The notes: generated by a model not told the origin, from the letters alone. A stretch of 31,497 nucleotides of DNA from Nemertoderma westbladi (GCA_032718475.1 JAUCBJ010008360.1:1-31497), one strand, 5' to 3'. Shown: positions 1 to 9,821, numbered from the stretch's first letter. Made by a program: numbers and translations.

Positions 1-955
1 TGGGTGTTGGGGTTATTTCTCGTTATTCCAATATAATAATTCATCAACAAATATAATGAATAACCGACAACAAATAGCAGTATGCAGTATTCATAGATCA
101 ATCGTGCCAGTTTGTTTTGATATTTACAGAGTTTAAAGCCAGGTTGTTTGATGCGTAATTGCAGCCAGGTCAGTTTTGTTTGATCATCAGTCAGTTAAAG
201 GATATATGTCCTTATAATTAAACCTCCTAGTGTTGAGCTAAAAAGCAGAAAGCATAAAACACTACAAAGCCGTTCTTTCGTGGCTTTGAAAAACTCGTGA
301 CTACTGCTCTATACGAGGATACCAACTCCCTTATTCCACGAAGCTCCCGTTCAACACAGAGAAAGAGCAGTGAGATAGGAAATTTTCAGTTCAGTACTCT
401 GTGATAGGTCAACATCAAGGATAACTCAAATTCTATTGGGAGATACAAAACAAGGCTATGACGCAACCTCCCTAGGCTTGTTGGCCGATTAAACAGAGCC
501 CAGATGCCTGCGTACAGCAAATCAGCCAATAAGCTGGTAACTTGCACTATTTTTAGCTGTAGATCACTTTGAGAGTATTCTTAGCGACTGGGGGGGAACT
601 GGCCAACAAGGCAAACGAATCAGTTATCCCACAAAAGCTTTTACAATAATATTAAATCAATGTACACTCTTAAAGCTGCAGCGAAAAAATGTAGATAATT
701 TCCTAGGTTACATATAAAATAATAATATTATTTTTAAGAACATTAATTTTACTACTTTGCAAAAATTAAAATAAAAATAACCAGACAAATATATTGCGGA
801 ATAAACTATTTCAGATATAAGCCTACAACAGTCATTATATCTTCTGTCACCTGAGATAGTAAGTAATACAACATTTATAGTATATATAGGAATTGAAATA
901 CAGGCAGTGTGGTTGGAGTTATGTCTGTAAAATTCAACTTGGAAAATTTCTAAAC
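1..955. other. AT-rich DNA without recognisable gene
   Basis: I see no convincing open frame, RNA gene or clear repeat here. A short G run (seven to eight G) sits near 592. Base composition matches the rest of the window. Confidence 0.5.
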
Positions 956-1095
956 TTTGGCCAGACTATATGTGTACCAAGTTTCGTTAAATTTCATTAA
1001 CATTTGGCTGAGTTATAACGTTTAAAATTGGACACGACAGAACGACAGAACAACAGATCGACAGATCAACAGAACAACAGACACACCGATTGAGT
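956..1095. repeat. Repeat tail with ACAG-type short tandem units
   Basis: A stretch with a 'ccaagtttcgttaaatttc' segment and 'gagttataacg' runs into imperfect 8-12 bp units of the type gacagaacaacag (about 1030-1085). This arrangement is common at ends of dispersed repeats in invertebrate genomes. A comparable cagacagacaaccgaccgac stretch occurs near 9822-9853. The parent element cannot be named. Confidence 0.45.
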
Positions 1096-1471
1096 TAGTG
1101 GTACCCGTATGCTAAGCTCGCTTACTTTCGTCGCTCGCCCCACACTGTTTTTTTTAAACACTTTAAACATTATTAAACATTCTATGGGACATTGTGTATA
1201 TCCCGGCGGGACTTTAAATAATTTAATTATACAAAAAGAAAGTAAGAAAATAAAATTTACTTCCGTAAGAATCAGCGCAGTGATTAAAATAATTAAATAT
1301 TATTAACAATACAATAATTATACGTATATAATAAGTAACGTACCAAGCAATCAATGTACTATCATTGTTAGAATTGGATGGAAAGCCCTTTAGCTCCGTA
1401 CATTCTCCTCCACTGCTGGGTCACACCAGACAGCTATGCAACGAGCCAGCCAAGCCAGACAACCAATATAA
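1096..1471. other. No gene seen
   Basis: The only open frame (1109-1306) has no family resemblance and is rich in codons expected from AT-rich non-coding DNA. Confidence 0.4.
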
Positions 1472-1508
1472 TCAACTCAACTTCACCCTATTGGTGAAGG
1501 TGAGTTGA
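1472..1508. repeat. Short hairpin, 16-bp arms
   Basis: The arm tcaactcaacttcacc is followed by a 5-nt loop (ctatt) and ggtgaaggtgagttga, which pairs with one mismatch. The function is unknown; it may be a relic of a palindromic element. Confidence 0.6.
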
Positions 1509-1935
1509 TACCTTCACCCTGGCTATGGCTAGCTAACTAGTAGCCGAGTCGATAGTAGTCTGGGTGTCTGGGTGGGTAGCCGCTAGCCGGGTCGAGGTAA
1601 CTTAGTAAATATAACTCATTGCTTATCCCAGTACTACTGGTTTCACCTCAAGTTAAATAATAACATGATTGTTCTGGAATGAATATTTACCACATTGGCT
1701 TCTGCTATTCGTTGCCTGCCATTTAAGAGCCCTTCTATTTTCTTTCAATGGCAATCTCTAATCAGGAATGGTCTATCTGTCTATGAATGGTGCTATATGT
1801 GAGATATATATATTTATTGATCAGCTAGAAATTAATAATTAAATGAGGTTGTTTTATCAGTGAGATAATGTGATGTAAATTTCTCCCAACTTACGGGTCC
1901 CATCAGCTGCTTCCTGTCGGTGTCGTCACGTTATG
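1509..1935. other. No gene seen
   Basis: Neither strand shows a supportable coding region, RNA or long repeat. Confidence 0.4.
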
Positions 1936-2050
1936 GCCACTGCCGCGCTACGGCTAATTTTTTGGGAGATAAGCCGTAACGCGACTTTCAAAGGCGCGGT
2001 ACGGCTACTCCTGAGAGTCGCGTTACGGCTAATTGTCGAGTTCCGGCTAA
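1936..2050. repeat. GC-rich cluster of CGCGNTACGGCTAAT-like motifs
   Basis: A motif of the form cgcg(g/t/c)tacggcta(a/c)t appears at about 1943, 1995 and 2019, with a degenerate copy at 2036 and an inverted copy at 1972-1986. The arms agccgtaacgcgact (1972-1986) and agtcgcgttacggct (2016-2030) form a perfect 15-bp inverted repeat. The block is markedly more GC- and CpG-rich than its surroundings. It could be a clustered binding site or an element terminus. Confidence 0.6.
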
Positions 2051-2179
2051 TCTATTGTCTTGGTTTTACATAGGGAATCATTATCAATATTTTTCTATGG
2101 TGTTTACGTACAGACGAGGTCCAAAAAATGTAATAATGTTTTACAGCATAGGAGTATCCTTGGGGTGGGAGTGGAGGGA

Positions 2180-2196
2180 GGGGGGGGGGGGGGGGG
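2180..2196. repeat. Poly(G) tract, 17 bases
   Basis: An uninterrupted run of 17 G, preceded by G-rich DNA (ggggtgggagtggaggga). The overlapping open frames are Gly runs caused by the tract. Confidence 0.9.
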
Positions 2197-2307
2197 ACTT
2201 ACTTCACATTCAATATTATGTGGGGTACCGGTACATCCTTAGTTACAGCCTCAAGCTCGGGTACGGATGAATAATATATAGTAATACGGTACAGAATTAA
2301 TGTGAAT

Positions 2308-2539
2308 GGGTTCAATTCACTATCAATTCTGATACCGGGTTCAATTCACTATCAATTCTGATACCGGGTTCAATTCACTATCAATTCTGATACCGGGTTC
2401 AATTCACTATCAATTCTGATACCGGGTTCAATTCACTATCAATTCTGATACCGGGTTCAATTCACTATCAATTCTGATACCGGGTTCAATTCACTATCAA
2501 TTCTGATACCGGGTTCAATTCACTATCAATTCTGATAGT
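2308..2539. repeat. 29-bp minisatellite, 8 copies
   Basis: Eight consecutive 29-bp units start at 2308, 2337, 2366, 2395, 2424, 2453, 2482 and 2511. They are virtually identical except that the last ends in gatagt instead of gatacc. A partial ninth begin (gggttcgaagg) follows at 2540. Each unit starts with GGGTTCAATTC, which resembles the RNA polymerase III B box (GGTTCRANYCC). There are no spacers, so this is not CRISPR. The near identity implies recent expansion or homogenisation. Confidence 0.95.
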
Positions 2540-2544
2540 GGGTT

Positions 2545-3115
2545 CGAAGGTCTGCTGAAGATCTTCGAATTCGCAAAGGTTAAGAAGCCTGGTCTGTCAT
2601 CCACAAGCTGTCCAGGATCTGGAAGAGCTGTGATATTTCATGCTCTTTAAAGTTACACCTTTTCCGTGCAGCAGTGCCTGTTCTGCTCTATGGCAGCCCA
2701 TACTGGAATCTAAGTGCTCTAAGACACCAGGTCTCTGGATGGTAAATATAACAGGTTGCTGCACAGGGTGCTCAACAATCCTATGATGCACACCTATGCT
2801 AAGAGTTGTTATACAACCATGACAACATCTAATTCCCAAGCATCAGGCTGCAGAGATGCCGCCTGATACTTGCATGGCACTGTTTTCGCAGGCAGGATCA
2901 ACCTTGTGCTATGACAGCCTGCTGGTGAGAGGAGGCGCGGTGGACAGCCAAAGACTATCATCAAACACCTGCTCACTGCTCACGGGGGGGGGGGGGGGGG
3001 GGGGGGTGGACTGGGAAAGTGTATGGCTGACCATGATATCTCGGTTGCTGTGTTGCTTGGATCCACCGGCACTGCACCTTAGTACAAGCCGATCATCAAC
3101 AATCATCCACAAAAA
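2545..3115 (+). pseudogene. Non-LTR retrotransposon 3' remnant (post-RT C-terminal region)
   Basis: Translation of the plus strand with several frameshifts gives an ordered set of motifs of the C-terminal region after a LINE reverse transcriptase: EAWSVIHKLSRIWKS near 2587-2630, LFRAAVPVLLYGSPYWNLS near 2650-2710, and a GGQPKT-like segment near 2937-2960. The same order (RKAKAWVALSKMDTIWKS, then VESVFLYGGKTWTLT, then a GRP segment) occurs in the longer element at 22255-22790, but the sequences differ, so this is another family of the same type. A stop (TAA) near 2583, further stops and a poly(G) insertion at 2984-3006 make it non-functional. RT core and endonuclease are absent. The minisatellite abuts its 5' side. 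Confidence 0.75.
2984..3006. repeat. Poly(G) tract, 23 bases
   Basis: Uninterrupted run of 23 G lying inside the retrotransposon remnant, so it arose or expanded after or within that element. Confidence 0.9.
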
Positions 3116-3514
3116 TAAAATTTTAGTTTAGCAGATGGAACAACCTCTTTGGTTTGACCCGGTTGTCTATTGTTTATTGATTGCATCTATTATAAAAGTT
3201 GATTTTTGACCACATCTAGAATCCACAAATTAACTAACTACGTAATTACCATTTGGTAAACGAAAAAGTTTGTAATCAAAATTAGTTATTTATGCAACTT
3301 ATTATCTCTGTGGCCATCTGATAGATATTATAATAGGCATCCGTGCCTGGATTAAAGATTAATATATACAATAATATAACCTATAAATATTAACATGCAG
3401 TCAATTAACCAATAACATATGCGCAAATAGGCATGGTTTTCAACATTTTGGACAAAATGTAAACACAAAGTACCACATGAATATGAAATAAAGGTTCCCT
3501 TCAAATCGATACTG
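3116..3514. other. No gene seen
   Basis: AT-rich sequence without recognisable features. Confidence 0.4.
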
Positions 3515-3595
3515 TTGTACCCTTTTCTAACCTATTCTACCTTTTTTTCTACCCTATTCTACCCTTTTTTGTACCCTTTTCTACCCTTTTTGTGA
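3515..3595. repeat. Degenerate tandem repeat of TACCCTTTTC-like units
   Basis: Successive ctaccctattctaccctttt-like units of 10-20 bp form a pyrimidine-rich strand. Mirror-like pyrimidine bias could permit triplex DNA, but no function is evident. Confidence 0.7.
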
Positions 3596-4685
3596 TCACT
3601 TAGCATCAAAACCTATTACAAAGCTGTGGATTGATAAATATATCTAAGATACTATATTTGTATGGTACTGTACATAGTGAACCAACGTAATAAATTTACA
3701 AGATAGTAATTTTATCAATTACACTATTGTGTCGCAACAATTCACAACACGTTTAGAAGTCGTTGCTTTGCAAACGTTAATTAGGGACACCATTTTTCTA
3801 ATCATTAACAAACAATGGGACGTTTTGTAGACTTTAACTTGCTAAAGTGAATGAAGATGATATTAGCTATATATATGAGATTAGCACCTATCCAAATATT
3901 CCTCCATCATATAAGATTTCCAAAATCGAATTGGCTTCAAAGTCTATGATTGAGAGGGTCCAAAAGAGGCTAAGGTTCAAATGTTTAGTGCTTTCTCTTG
4001 GGAATAAGTAAACATAATATGTACGATATATGTAGATACCATTGGATCCATTGATACATGGCATATATACATACATACTACATAGGTATATGAGTGATGA
4101 GTAACTGATGATATTTACAGATGTTAGAAAATTATAGCATCAATCGTATCATGTGTGCTCCCTTTAATGATGGAAATCTTTCCTAACAATATTCTGGAAG
4201 ATATTCACTTTAAATTCCTAAACAGTCCTGAACAAATAGGGTGCAAATCCATAGTTAATTATTTTTTTGGAAATCTTCCTGTTATTCATTATGTGTTTTG
4301 TGTCCAACTTCCATAGTTATGTATCTGCTCTTTGATTTATCCTATTCTTTTCCTATCTAGCATCTACACACCTGATGACAATGGTGATTTACATCAAACT
4401 ATCATTGCTTCATTCCTTAACAACTTGGAGAAAACCATTCCTTCTTGGTCAGTTTCTATCTGATTATCCGTACATTATTGCACTCGCCCTGATCTATAAA
4501 TATATGGAACGACAGAGAAGAAAACTTTAGAGGAGAATTGTCATTAAATCATTAGACAGTGTGAATTTTCAGAAACTTAATCCCTACATTATTTTACAAT
4601 GAAGGAAACCACAGGAGCTAGGATGAGTGATTGAAGAACGGTTTCTTTATAACGCATATAGGGAGCGGCTCTAATATGTATGTAT
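3596..4685. other. No gene seen
   Basis: No supportable coding region. A short catacatacatac-like microsatellite lies near 4068-4080. The minus open frame 3888-4076 has no recognisable features. Confidence 0.4.
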
Positions 4686-4750
4686 TGAGAGCGCCTAAGG
4701 CGCCTCCAGCCTCAAGGGAAATGATTTCAAAGAACCTCCAGCGTTTTTGC
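4686..4750. repeat. Fragment resembling the end of the 9090-10160 inverted-repeat element
   Basis: The segment ggcgcctccagcctcaagg near 4699 resembles ggtgcctccagtgcctcgcc at 9160 followed by an A/T-rich stretch. The match is short, so this is a weak assignment. Confidence 0.3.
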
Positions 4751-5059
4751 GAGTTCTGCATTAAGTTAGTTCAAGATGGAATTAAACTTATAATTAAGTT
4801 GTGAGCCCCACAACATGATTTAGGGACAGTGCAAGCGACAATGGATAACAAACGGTATTAGTAAATCAGATCAAAATTATCAGCTAATCAGTAATGTCAT
4901 GTAGCAAATATTATTGATGCGATGTCTAAGGTATAGTGTATCATAGTTATAGCTAAAGGCTTGGTTGCCAAAACGTAAAGTGAATAAAGTCAGTAATCGG
5001 AAAAAAAAGAAGTCAGAAATCAGTAATCGCGTTACACAACACACCAGAGGCAACAAGAA

Positions 5060-5290
5060 GGCTTCTCCCACTTACCTGCAAGAGCAAGATAGGAGATAGC
5101 CTGACTAACCTCTAAGCTTGAATGCCCCAACTCAGCTCGTACCTTGCTTTATTCTCCCAGAGGAGAAGAAGCCATGTTCCCTTATCGCTGAGTGGGGGCA
5201 CCGGCTCCGAAATGGAAACATCCTCAGCGTGGGGTCGAACCTTGTCCCACACAGTTAGAGACAAATTGATTCAACTCTACCTACCAGCAG
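5060..5290 (-). repeat. Possible SINE fragment with B-box-like site
   Basis: The minus strand has GGTTCGACCCC near 5224-5234, a good RNA polymerase III B box, in a segment that is more GC-rich than its flanks. A matching A box is not clear (TAGGTAGAGTTG on the minus strand is only partial). No cloverleaf can be drawn. It could be a tRNA-derived SINE relic. Confidence 0.3.
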
Positions 5291-5554
5291 CTATCTGATT
5301 GAGTGTGGTGGTTGCTATAAGGAACGTGAAAACAAAGCAGCGGACAAGGGAAAACAGACAAAACATTACTGTTTCCAGGTTCGAGTTAAATTGAACCTGT
5401 GACGTAAAGTGTGTCCCACAAACTTTGCCCCCTTTTCATTTTTTAATAATAGCACAGCCCCTCCCCATATGAATGTAAAGTTGGTAAATTGGTGTCGCCT
5501 GAAAGCCAGTAGACTAAGTTAGACTTTGGTATATGTCTGGATAAAAAGTGATGC

Positions 5555-5705
5555 TATGGAAACTATATGAGTACGTTTAACAAAATAAGTTAGTTTTCAC
5601 ATATTTTTATTAGTAATAATGTATGGGTATAGCTTGAAGAAAAGAGTTCATACAGTACACAATACCAGTAATTTACTAATGTTGGTAGACCTCACCATGG
5701 GAACC
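5555..5705. repeat. Left arm of inverted repeat
   Basis: It pairs with 6247-6398 over about 150 bp with scattered substitutions. Both arms contain the gttggtagacctca block and a gtatgggtatagctt-type block. Confidence 0.85.
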
Positions 5706-5859
5706 TCCGATGTCCACGACCTTTTTAGGATTCGAAATGGTCTCAGTGTAGCATTTTTGAATATGCTTTGTTAATCAAGATTCTAGAACCTGATGTGTTT
5801 ATTTTTAGTGTTGCTCTATTGCGTTGTAGTCATGCCATCATATCAACATTTCCTACAGT

Positions 5860-6240
5860 ATGTATAATGGAGAGCAGAAAGTCTTTATCATTACGTCATT
5901 TTACCAGACAAACTCTAAAAAACTCACTAGTCTAAAATTTACACACACATATCCAGGTGTGCGGCGAGCTGACAAAAAGGACATCGCACGCTTAATAAAC
6001 AAGTTTGAAACTGAAATATTTGTGCTTCGTAAAAAAAAAAGGTTCTGGAAGACCGCCCCTTTCTCCAGCGAAGATTTCTGAAGTTAAGAGTACATTACTT
6101 TCCACTCCCGAAACATCTGTGCGTCGTGTATCGTTTACCGTTAATGTGAGTAAGAGCAGCGAGTGGTTTAGAAATTGAAGTTCAGGCCTTACAAGATACA
6201 GTTACTGCATGGATTAAAGCCAAATGATTATCTGACAAGG
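5860..6240 (+). pseudogene. Transposase N-terminal fragment (DUF4817-like HTH), frameshifted
   Basis: The first frame (5860-6081) begins MYNGEQKVFIITSFYQTNSK and includes DIARLINKFE, the order seen in the helix-turn-helix N-terminus often labelled DUF4817 in mariner/IS630-like proteins. Reading then shifts by one base near 6060 into SEVKSTLLSTPETSVRRVS, and shifts again near 6170 into KFRPYKIQLLHGLKPNDYLT, which matches the usual downstream YPYKIQ-type block. At least two frameshifts are needed and the DDE/D catalytic domain is absent, because the inverted arm begins immediately after. The family call rests on remembered motif order; a profile search would settle it. Confidence 0.65.
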
Positions 6241-6246
6241 GTGACG

Positions 6247-6398
6247 GGTGCCCATGTTGAGGTCTACCAACATTAGTAAATTACTGGTATATTGTGTACT
6301 GTATAAACTCTGTTCTTTAAGCTATGCCCATACATTTTTACTAATAAAATTATGTGAAAATTATCTTATTTTTTAAACGTACTCATACAGTTTCCATA
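6247..6398. repeat. Right arm of inverted repeat
   Basis: Reverse complement of the leader segment 5555-5705. It directly abuts the end of the transposase fragment. Confidence 0.85.
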
Positions 6399-6693
6399 CA
6401 GGTTCATACAGAACAAAACCATAACCTCCGAATCAATAAAAACCGTAGAAAAATAACTCTAAAAAAGACAATAATTCATAACTGATGCAAAATGACAATT
6501 ATATAAAATCTTTAAACCTCGAAAATTAACATTACTTTTACAGTAATTTATTATATTGTATATGTGCAGTATATAGGACTTGAGTATCATATAATCGTAT
6601 TTAATAACAATATTAATATAATTGTACAGAAAACCACCGATTATAATACACATAGAGATTTCATTTTAAATTTGCATTATTTATTACAAAGCT
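6399..6693. other. Very AT-rich spacer, no gene seen
   Basis: Spacer between two transposable element relics. The open frame on the minus strand (6459-6653) is Ile/Tyr/Asn-rich, as expected from AT-rich non-coding DNA. Confidence 0.4.
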
Positions 6694-6738
6694 ACGGTGA
6701 CTGATAGCGGCTAATTATTTCTATTTTTATATATTTTT

Positions 6739-6967
6739 AAAAACATTCATCACCCGAGTGAAAAACATTTATCACCCGCGTGAAAAACATTTATCGCCCG
6801 CGTGAAAAACATTTAATACCCAGGTGAAATAAAAACATTTATCGCCCGCGTGAAAACATTTAATACCCAGGTGAAATAAAAACATTTATCGCCCGCGTGA
6901 AAACATTTAATACCCAGGTGAAATAAAAACATTTATCGCCCTCACAGTGAAAAAGGTTTTTCACCCG
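6739..6967. repeat. Minisatellite array, left arm
   Basis: Units of the form aaaaacatttatc(a/g)cccg(c/a)gtg alternate with aaaacatttaatacccaggtg. Three copies of a 47-bp higher-order unit can be followed from about 6783 to 6923. Confidence 0.9.
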
Positions 6968-7128
6968 TTTATGACGGGGAGGGGATACTAGATTCCATAT
7001 CATTAAGTCATCACTTATTTTTTTATGAATCAACAAAATATTACAAATGTAATAATACGAATAAGTATTACTTTGGAAAAAAATAAACGCATCATATTTT
7101 ATCCATTAATTACTGGCCATATGGCGGA

Positions 7129-7143
7129 GGGGGGGGGGGGGGG
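7129..7143. repeat. Poly(G) tract, 15 bases
   Basis: Uninterrupted G run in the central spacer of the foldback element, following atggcgga. Confidence 0.9.
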
Positions 7144-7338
7144 TGGTATGAATATTAAAATTGGATTAGGCCACACAAATCGATCAAACAAACATTATTT
7201 AATATTAATAACAGTTATAATATAATAATAATACATTTAAATCTTAAATCCGCATCATAATAAGCATACGATATTATTTATAATCAAACTAACTACTATA
7301 CATACAAATGTTCACAGTGTTCAGAGTATGGGCACATG

Positions 7339-7545
7339 TTTTTCACCTGGGTGATAAATCTTTTTCACAGGTTGATAAATATTTTTCTTTCACCTGGGTG
7401 ATAAATGTTTTCACACGGGTATAAATGTTTATCACTCGGGTGATAAATGTTTTTCACCCGGGTGATAAATTTTTTCACCAGGGTGAGAAATTTTCACTAG
7501 GGTTTTTCACCCAGGTGATAAATGTTTTTCACCCGGGCGAGAAAT
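7339..7545. repeat. Minisatellite array, right arm
   Basis: About nine degenerate units of tttttcacccgggtgataaat orientation, the reverse complement of the left arm units. Unit lengths vary more than in the left arm, so the arms have diverged since formation. Confidence 0.9.
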
Positions 7546-7633
7546 ATTAAAAAGTTGGAAATAATTGGCCGCAATCAGCCACCGTATATAATTATTACAA
7601 TTAATATAACACATATAATAATAATAATACCGG

Positions 7634-7767
7634 TAGCCAACGTTTTAACAGAATAAACCTGTCATCTTGAGAGAAAAATATGACCGTCAGTTTCTGTCAT
7701 ATTTATAGTGCTTTTTTCCCTGAAGATGACAGACAGCAGCAGTATTCTGTTGAAACGTTGTTGGCTA
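7634..7767. repeat. Small palindromic element (hairpin MITE)
   Basis: The left arm tagccaacg...aacagaata...tgtcatctt...aatatgac (7634-7684) pairs with gtcatatt...aagatgaca...tattctgtt...cgttgttggcta (7696-7767) with indels. The loop is about 11 nt. No coding capacity. Confidence 0.75.
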
Positions 7768-7775
7768 GTGTTACT

Positions 7776-8231
7776 ATTTGCCTTATGCAATAAATATTGC
7801 AAATTTAATATGCAATGTCTATATGTGTTATCGCTGGTTTCCTTACAATCAAATATTTTCGCTAACCGAAATCCAAATCAATTTGTAATCTTAATATAAA
7901 TTAATATAACAATATCATATAATATAATATATTATGAATATTTGTTAGCAAACAGAAGTGACAATTTCTCAGTTCTGTAACGCCTATATTAGTGAAACCG
8001 TTGATATTGATTTTTGATTGGCCTAGGATGTTGATTGTTTATCTACGATACGCACTGCCACCAACTCAATGACGTCATAAATTTACCATCAAGAATGATT
8101 GACGTATACAATGATATATAATATTCAATGGTATATATATACAATGGTATTGATTTTTCAAGGATTATGAACTAAACAATAATTCAACAATCTAAGTAAT
8201 ATGTATATTCAACTTGGATTTAGGAATTGCT
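7776..8231. other. No gene seen
   Basis: AT-rich; includes a TGACGTCA palindrome near 8069 (CRE-like core) but no nearby gene to support a regulatory role. Confidence 0.4.
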
Positions 8232-8600
8232 GACGATGATCTATCTATCTATCTATAATCGGCATGCTGCATTGCTGCTGCACATTGAGATGCCGGCTTA
8301 TCAAAAACATTTTGCGCCACCATGAAATCCATAATTGGCAACCCCTAATGCAACGTACATTAAGAATGCTATATCGGCTTATCAACAAAGTTGCACCGCC
8401 ACAACTCCCTATCCCCAATGACTTTCGTGAGATTATCCGCATCTTCATGGCCAGTGTCCTTTAAGAAGCGTCTCAAGAAAGTCGTGGGCTGTCCACCATG
8501 CTTATTTTCCAAATAAGCATGCAAAATAAGCAACGATGATATGCAACATTGTATATAATCCAAAACTCTCGTGGAATCTGCCAATCTGGCACGTTTTGCA
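8232..8600 (-). pseudogene. Non-LTR retrotransposon C-terminus and 3' tail, minus strand
   Basis: On the minus strand, 8584 down to 8369 gives an open segment with ENKHGGQPTTFLRRFLKDTG and then NLTKVIGDRELWR, matching the basic GGxPxT...D(T/R)G...DRxxWR pattern at the C-terminus of LINE reverse transcriptase proteins. Beyond the stop the minus strand continues to a run of TAGA units (8236-8253), consistent with the microsatellite tail of many non-LTR elements. RT and endonuclease are absent, as expected for 5' truncation. An inverse-orientation TAGA run also lies at 8919-8934, possibly coincidental. Confidence 0.5.
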
Positions 8601-8620
8601 AAGATTTACTCATTCTGGGT

Positions 8621-9090
8621 TGTATATTTCGAGCAATGCTTAAACTCAAAATTTGATGTGATATATTTAATAAATTGTATGTGTCATCGTTAATATGAGT
8701 TCAACGGGACCTTCTATTCTGATTGAGTATCACAAGTGAAAGCGAACCCACGCTGAATTTGATTTACTGAACAATCAAGCAGCGTCAACAATGAACCCCC
8801 GCTGTCTTTACTGTGACTAATTTTTAATTATTTTCAGTTTAGTAAGAGATGATGAACGGGATATGAGTGCAACGTTGCTTTTGATGTTGTAACAATACAA
8901 GAACTACAGATATATTATTTAGATAGATAGATATAAATATTATGGCTCGTCCTTCCTTTAATTATGATAATTACCATTTACACAGCACTAATATAAATTT
9001 GAGAATGGTTTAGATTGTATCGTTAAATATACGTTTAATAATAGAACATATAGTGTAGTCAAATTCGGCCCAACAGTAACCAAACCAGGA
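8621..9090. other. No gene seen
   Basis: AT-rich; holds only the short tagatagatagata microsatellite at 8920-8934. Confidence 0.4.
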
Positions 9091-9519
9091 AGAAAATACA
9101 ATATGGCATAATTTGGTATCATTCAATGCAGAATTTTTCGTAGAATACTATTATAAGGTGCCTCCAGTGCCTCGCCTTGAGGATTTTTTTAAAAATCACT
9201 TTGAATACATGTCGGTCACAAAAGATGATTTTAAGATAAATGGATATATTTAGGTACTTTGACAGTGTTATTTTGCAGATTATTTTTTATTTTAACATAC
9301 CATTAATATTCTTTGTCACCAAGTACTATTGGGGATTGCGTAATTTGTAAATTATATTACCTAAGATCCTGCGCTTCCTGTAAGAAAGTCTACTGTTAGA
9401 ATTCGGTTCCGGGTCAGCGCGTAACAACAGGGGAGGATCCAGAGGCCACCGAGCCCGGGGGGCATAAATCAGGGGCGAGCAAAATTCCAAAAAATATGCT
9501 CCATATAAGTTGACTTGTC

Positions 9520-9625
9520 CGGTGGAGAAAGGGGGGGGGGGGGGGGGGGGGCTGGACGCAAAACCCGCCTTATTGGCGAATTAATATCCCGCCTCAATGT
9601 TACAATTCTTAATTTAGGGTAAGGC
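9520..9625 (+). repeat. Dispersed repeat family, copy 1
   Basis: The core ggacgcaaaacccgcc, ggcgaattaatatcccgcct and taatttagggtaa recurs at 23391-23478 and 28608-28690. It contains the poly(G) tract directly upstream of the conserved core. Confidence 0.8.
9531..9551. repeat. Poly(G) tract, 21 bases
   Basis: Uninterrupted run of 21 G after ggtggagaaa. In repeat copy 2 the same position holds a short interrupted G-rich stretch, suggesting expansion from a seed. Confidence 0.9.
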
Positions 9626-9821
9626 TATATTAAGCTATATCCGGATTAAGCTATATCCTGATATCGCTAATATAAATTTGGGGCCCCGATAAATTTTTTA
9701 TTGCATCTAGAGCAGCATTTAATGGGGGTTTCAAATCTAAAAACTGCTTAAGAGAGATATCTTTTTTTAGTTCTCGAATTATCGTGGAATATCTGTCTGG
9801 CAATGTGAATGTCAAAATGTA

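Larger units (their letters stand above)
5413..6398 (+). mobile_element. Mariner-like DNA transposon relic with inverted 5' segment
   Basis: The left end begins with a gtgtgtcccacaaactttgc-like terminus and a roughly 450-bp leader, then a frameshifted fragment of transposase (5860-6240). A leader segment at 5555-5705 recurs inverted at 6247-6398 with high similarity (shared block agtaatttactaatgttgg and flanks), giving roughly 150-bp arms. The arms end TATGGAAAC and GTTTCCATA, which would fit a TA target duplication if 5555-6398 moved as a unit. The leader also aligns with the element end at 15028. Most of the catalytic transposase is missing, so it is non-autonomous. Confidence 0.7.
6694..7585. 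mobile_element. Foldback MITE with palindromic minisatellite arms
   Basis: The ends are inverted: acggtgactgatagcggc (6694 on) and, on the other strand from 7585, acggtggctgattgcggc, both continuing into aattattt. Both ends are preceded by TA, as for Tc1/mariner-type target duplication (gcTA|CGGTG and CACCG|TAta). Each arm then contains an array of roughly 20-24 bp units built around a CACCCGGGTG-like palindrome joined by AAACATTTAT (left, 6739-6967) or ATAAATGTTT (right, 7339-7545). The centre (6968-7338) is AT-rich and carries a poly(G) tract. No transposase is encoded. Single-stranded it could fold into a very long hairpin. Confidence 0.8.

Noticed and set aside
2055-2270. Two overlapping plus-strand frames with Gly runs
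   Set aside because: Produced by the poly(G) tract at 2180; no motif or signal.
2308-2539. CRISPR-like array
   Set aside because: Units are directly contiguous with no unique spacers, and the DNA is eukaryotic; it is a minisatellite.
3515-3595. Telomere-like repeat
   Set aside because: Units of the TACCCTTTTC type are not TTAGGG/CCCTAA and are irregular in length.
8066-8076. TGACGTCA as a CRE regulatory site
   Set aside because: An isolated 8-bp palindrome with no promoter or gene nearby is not supportable.
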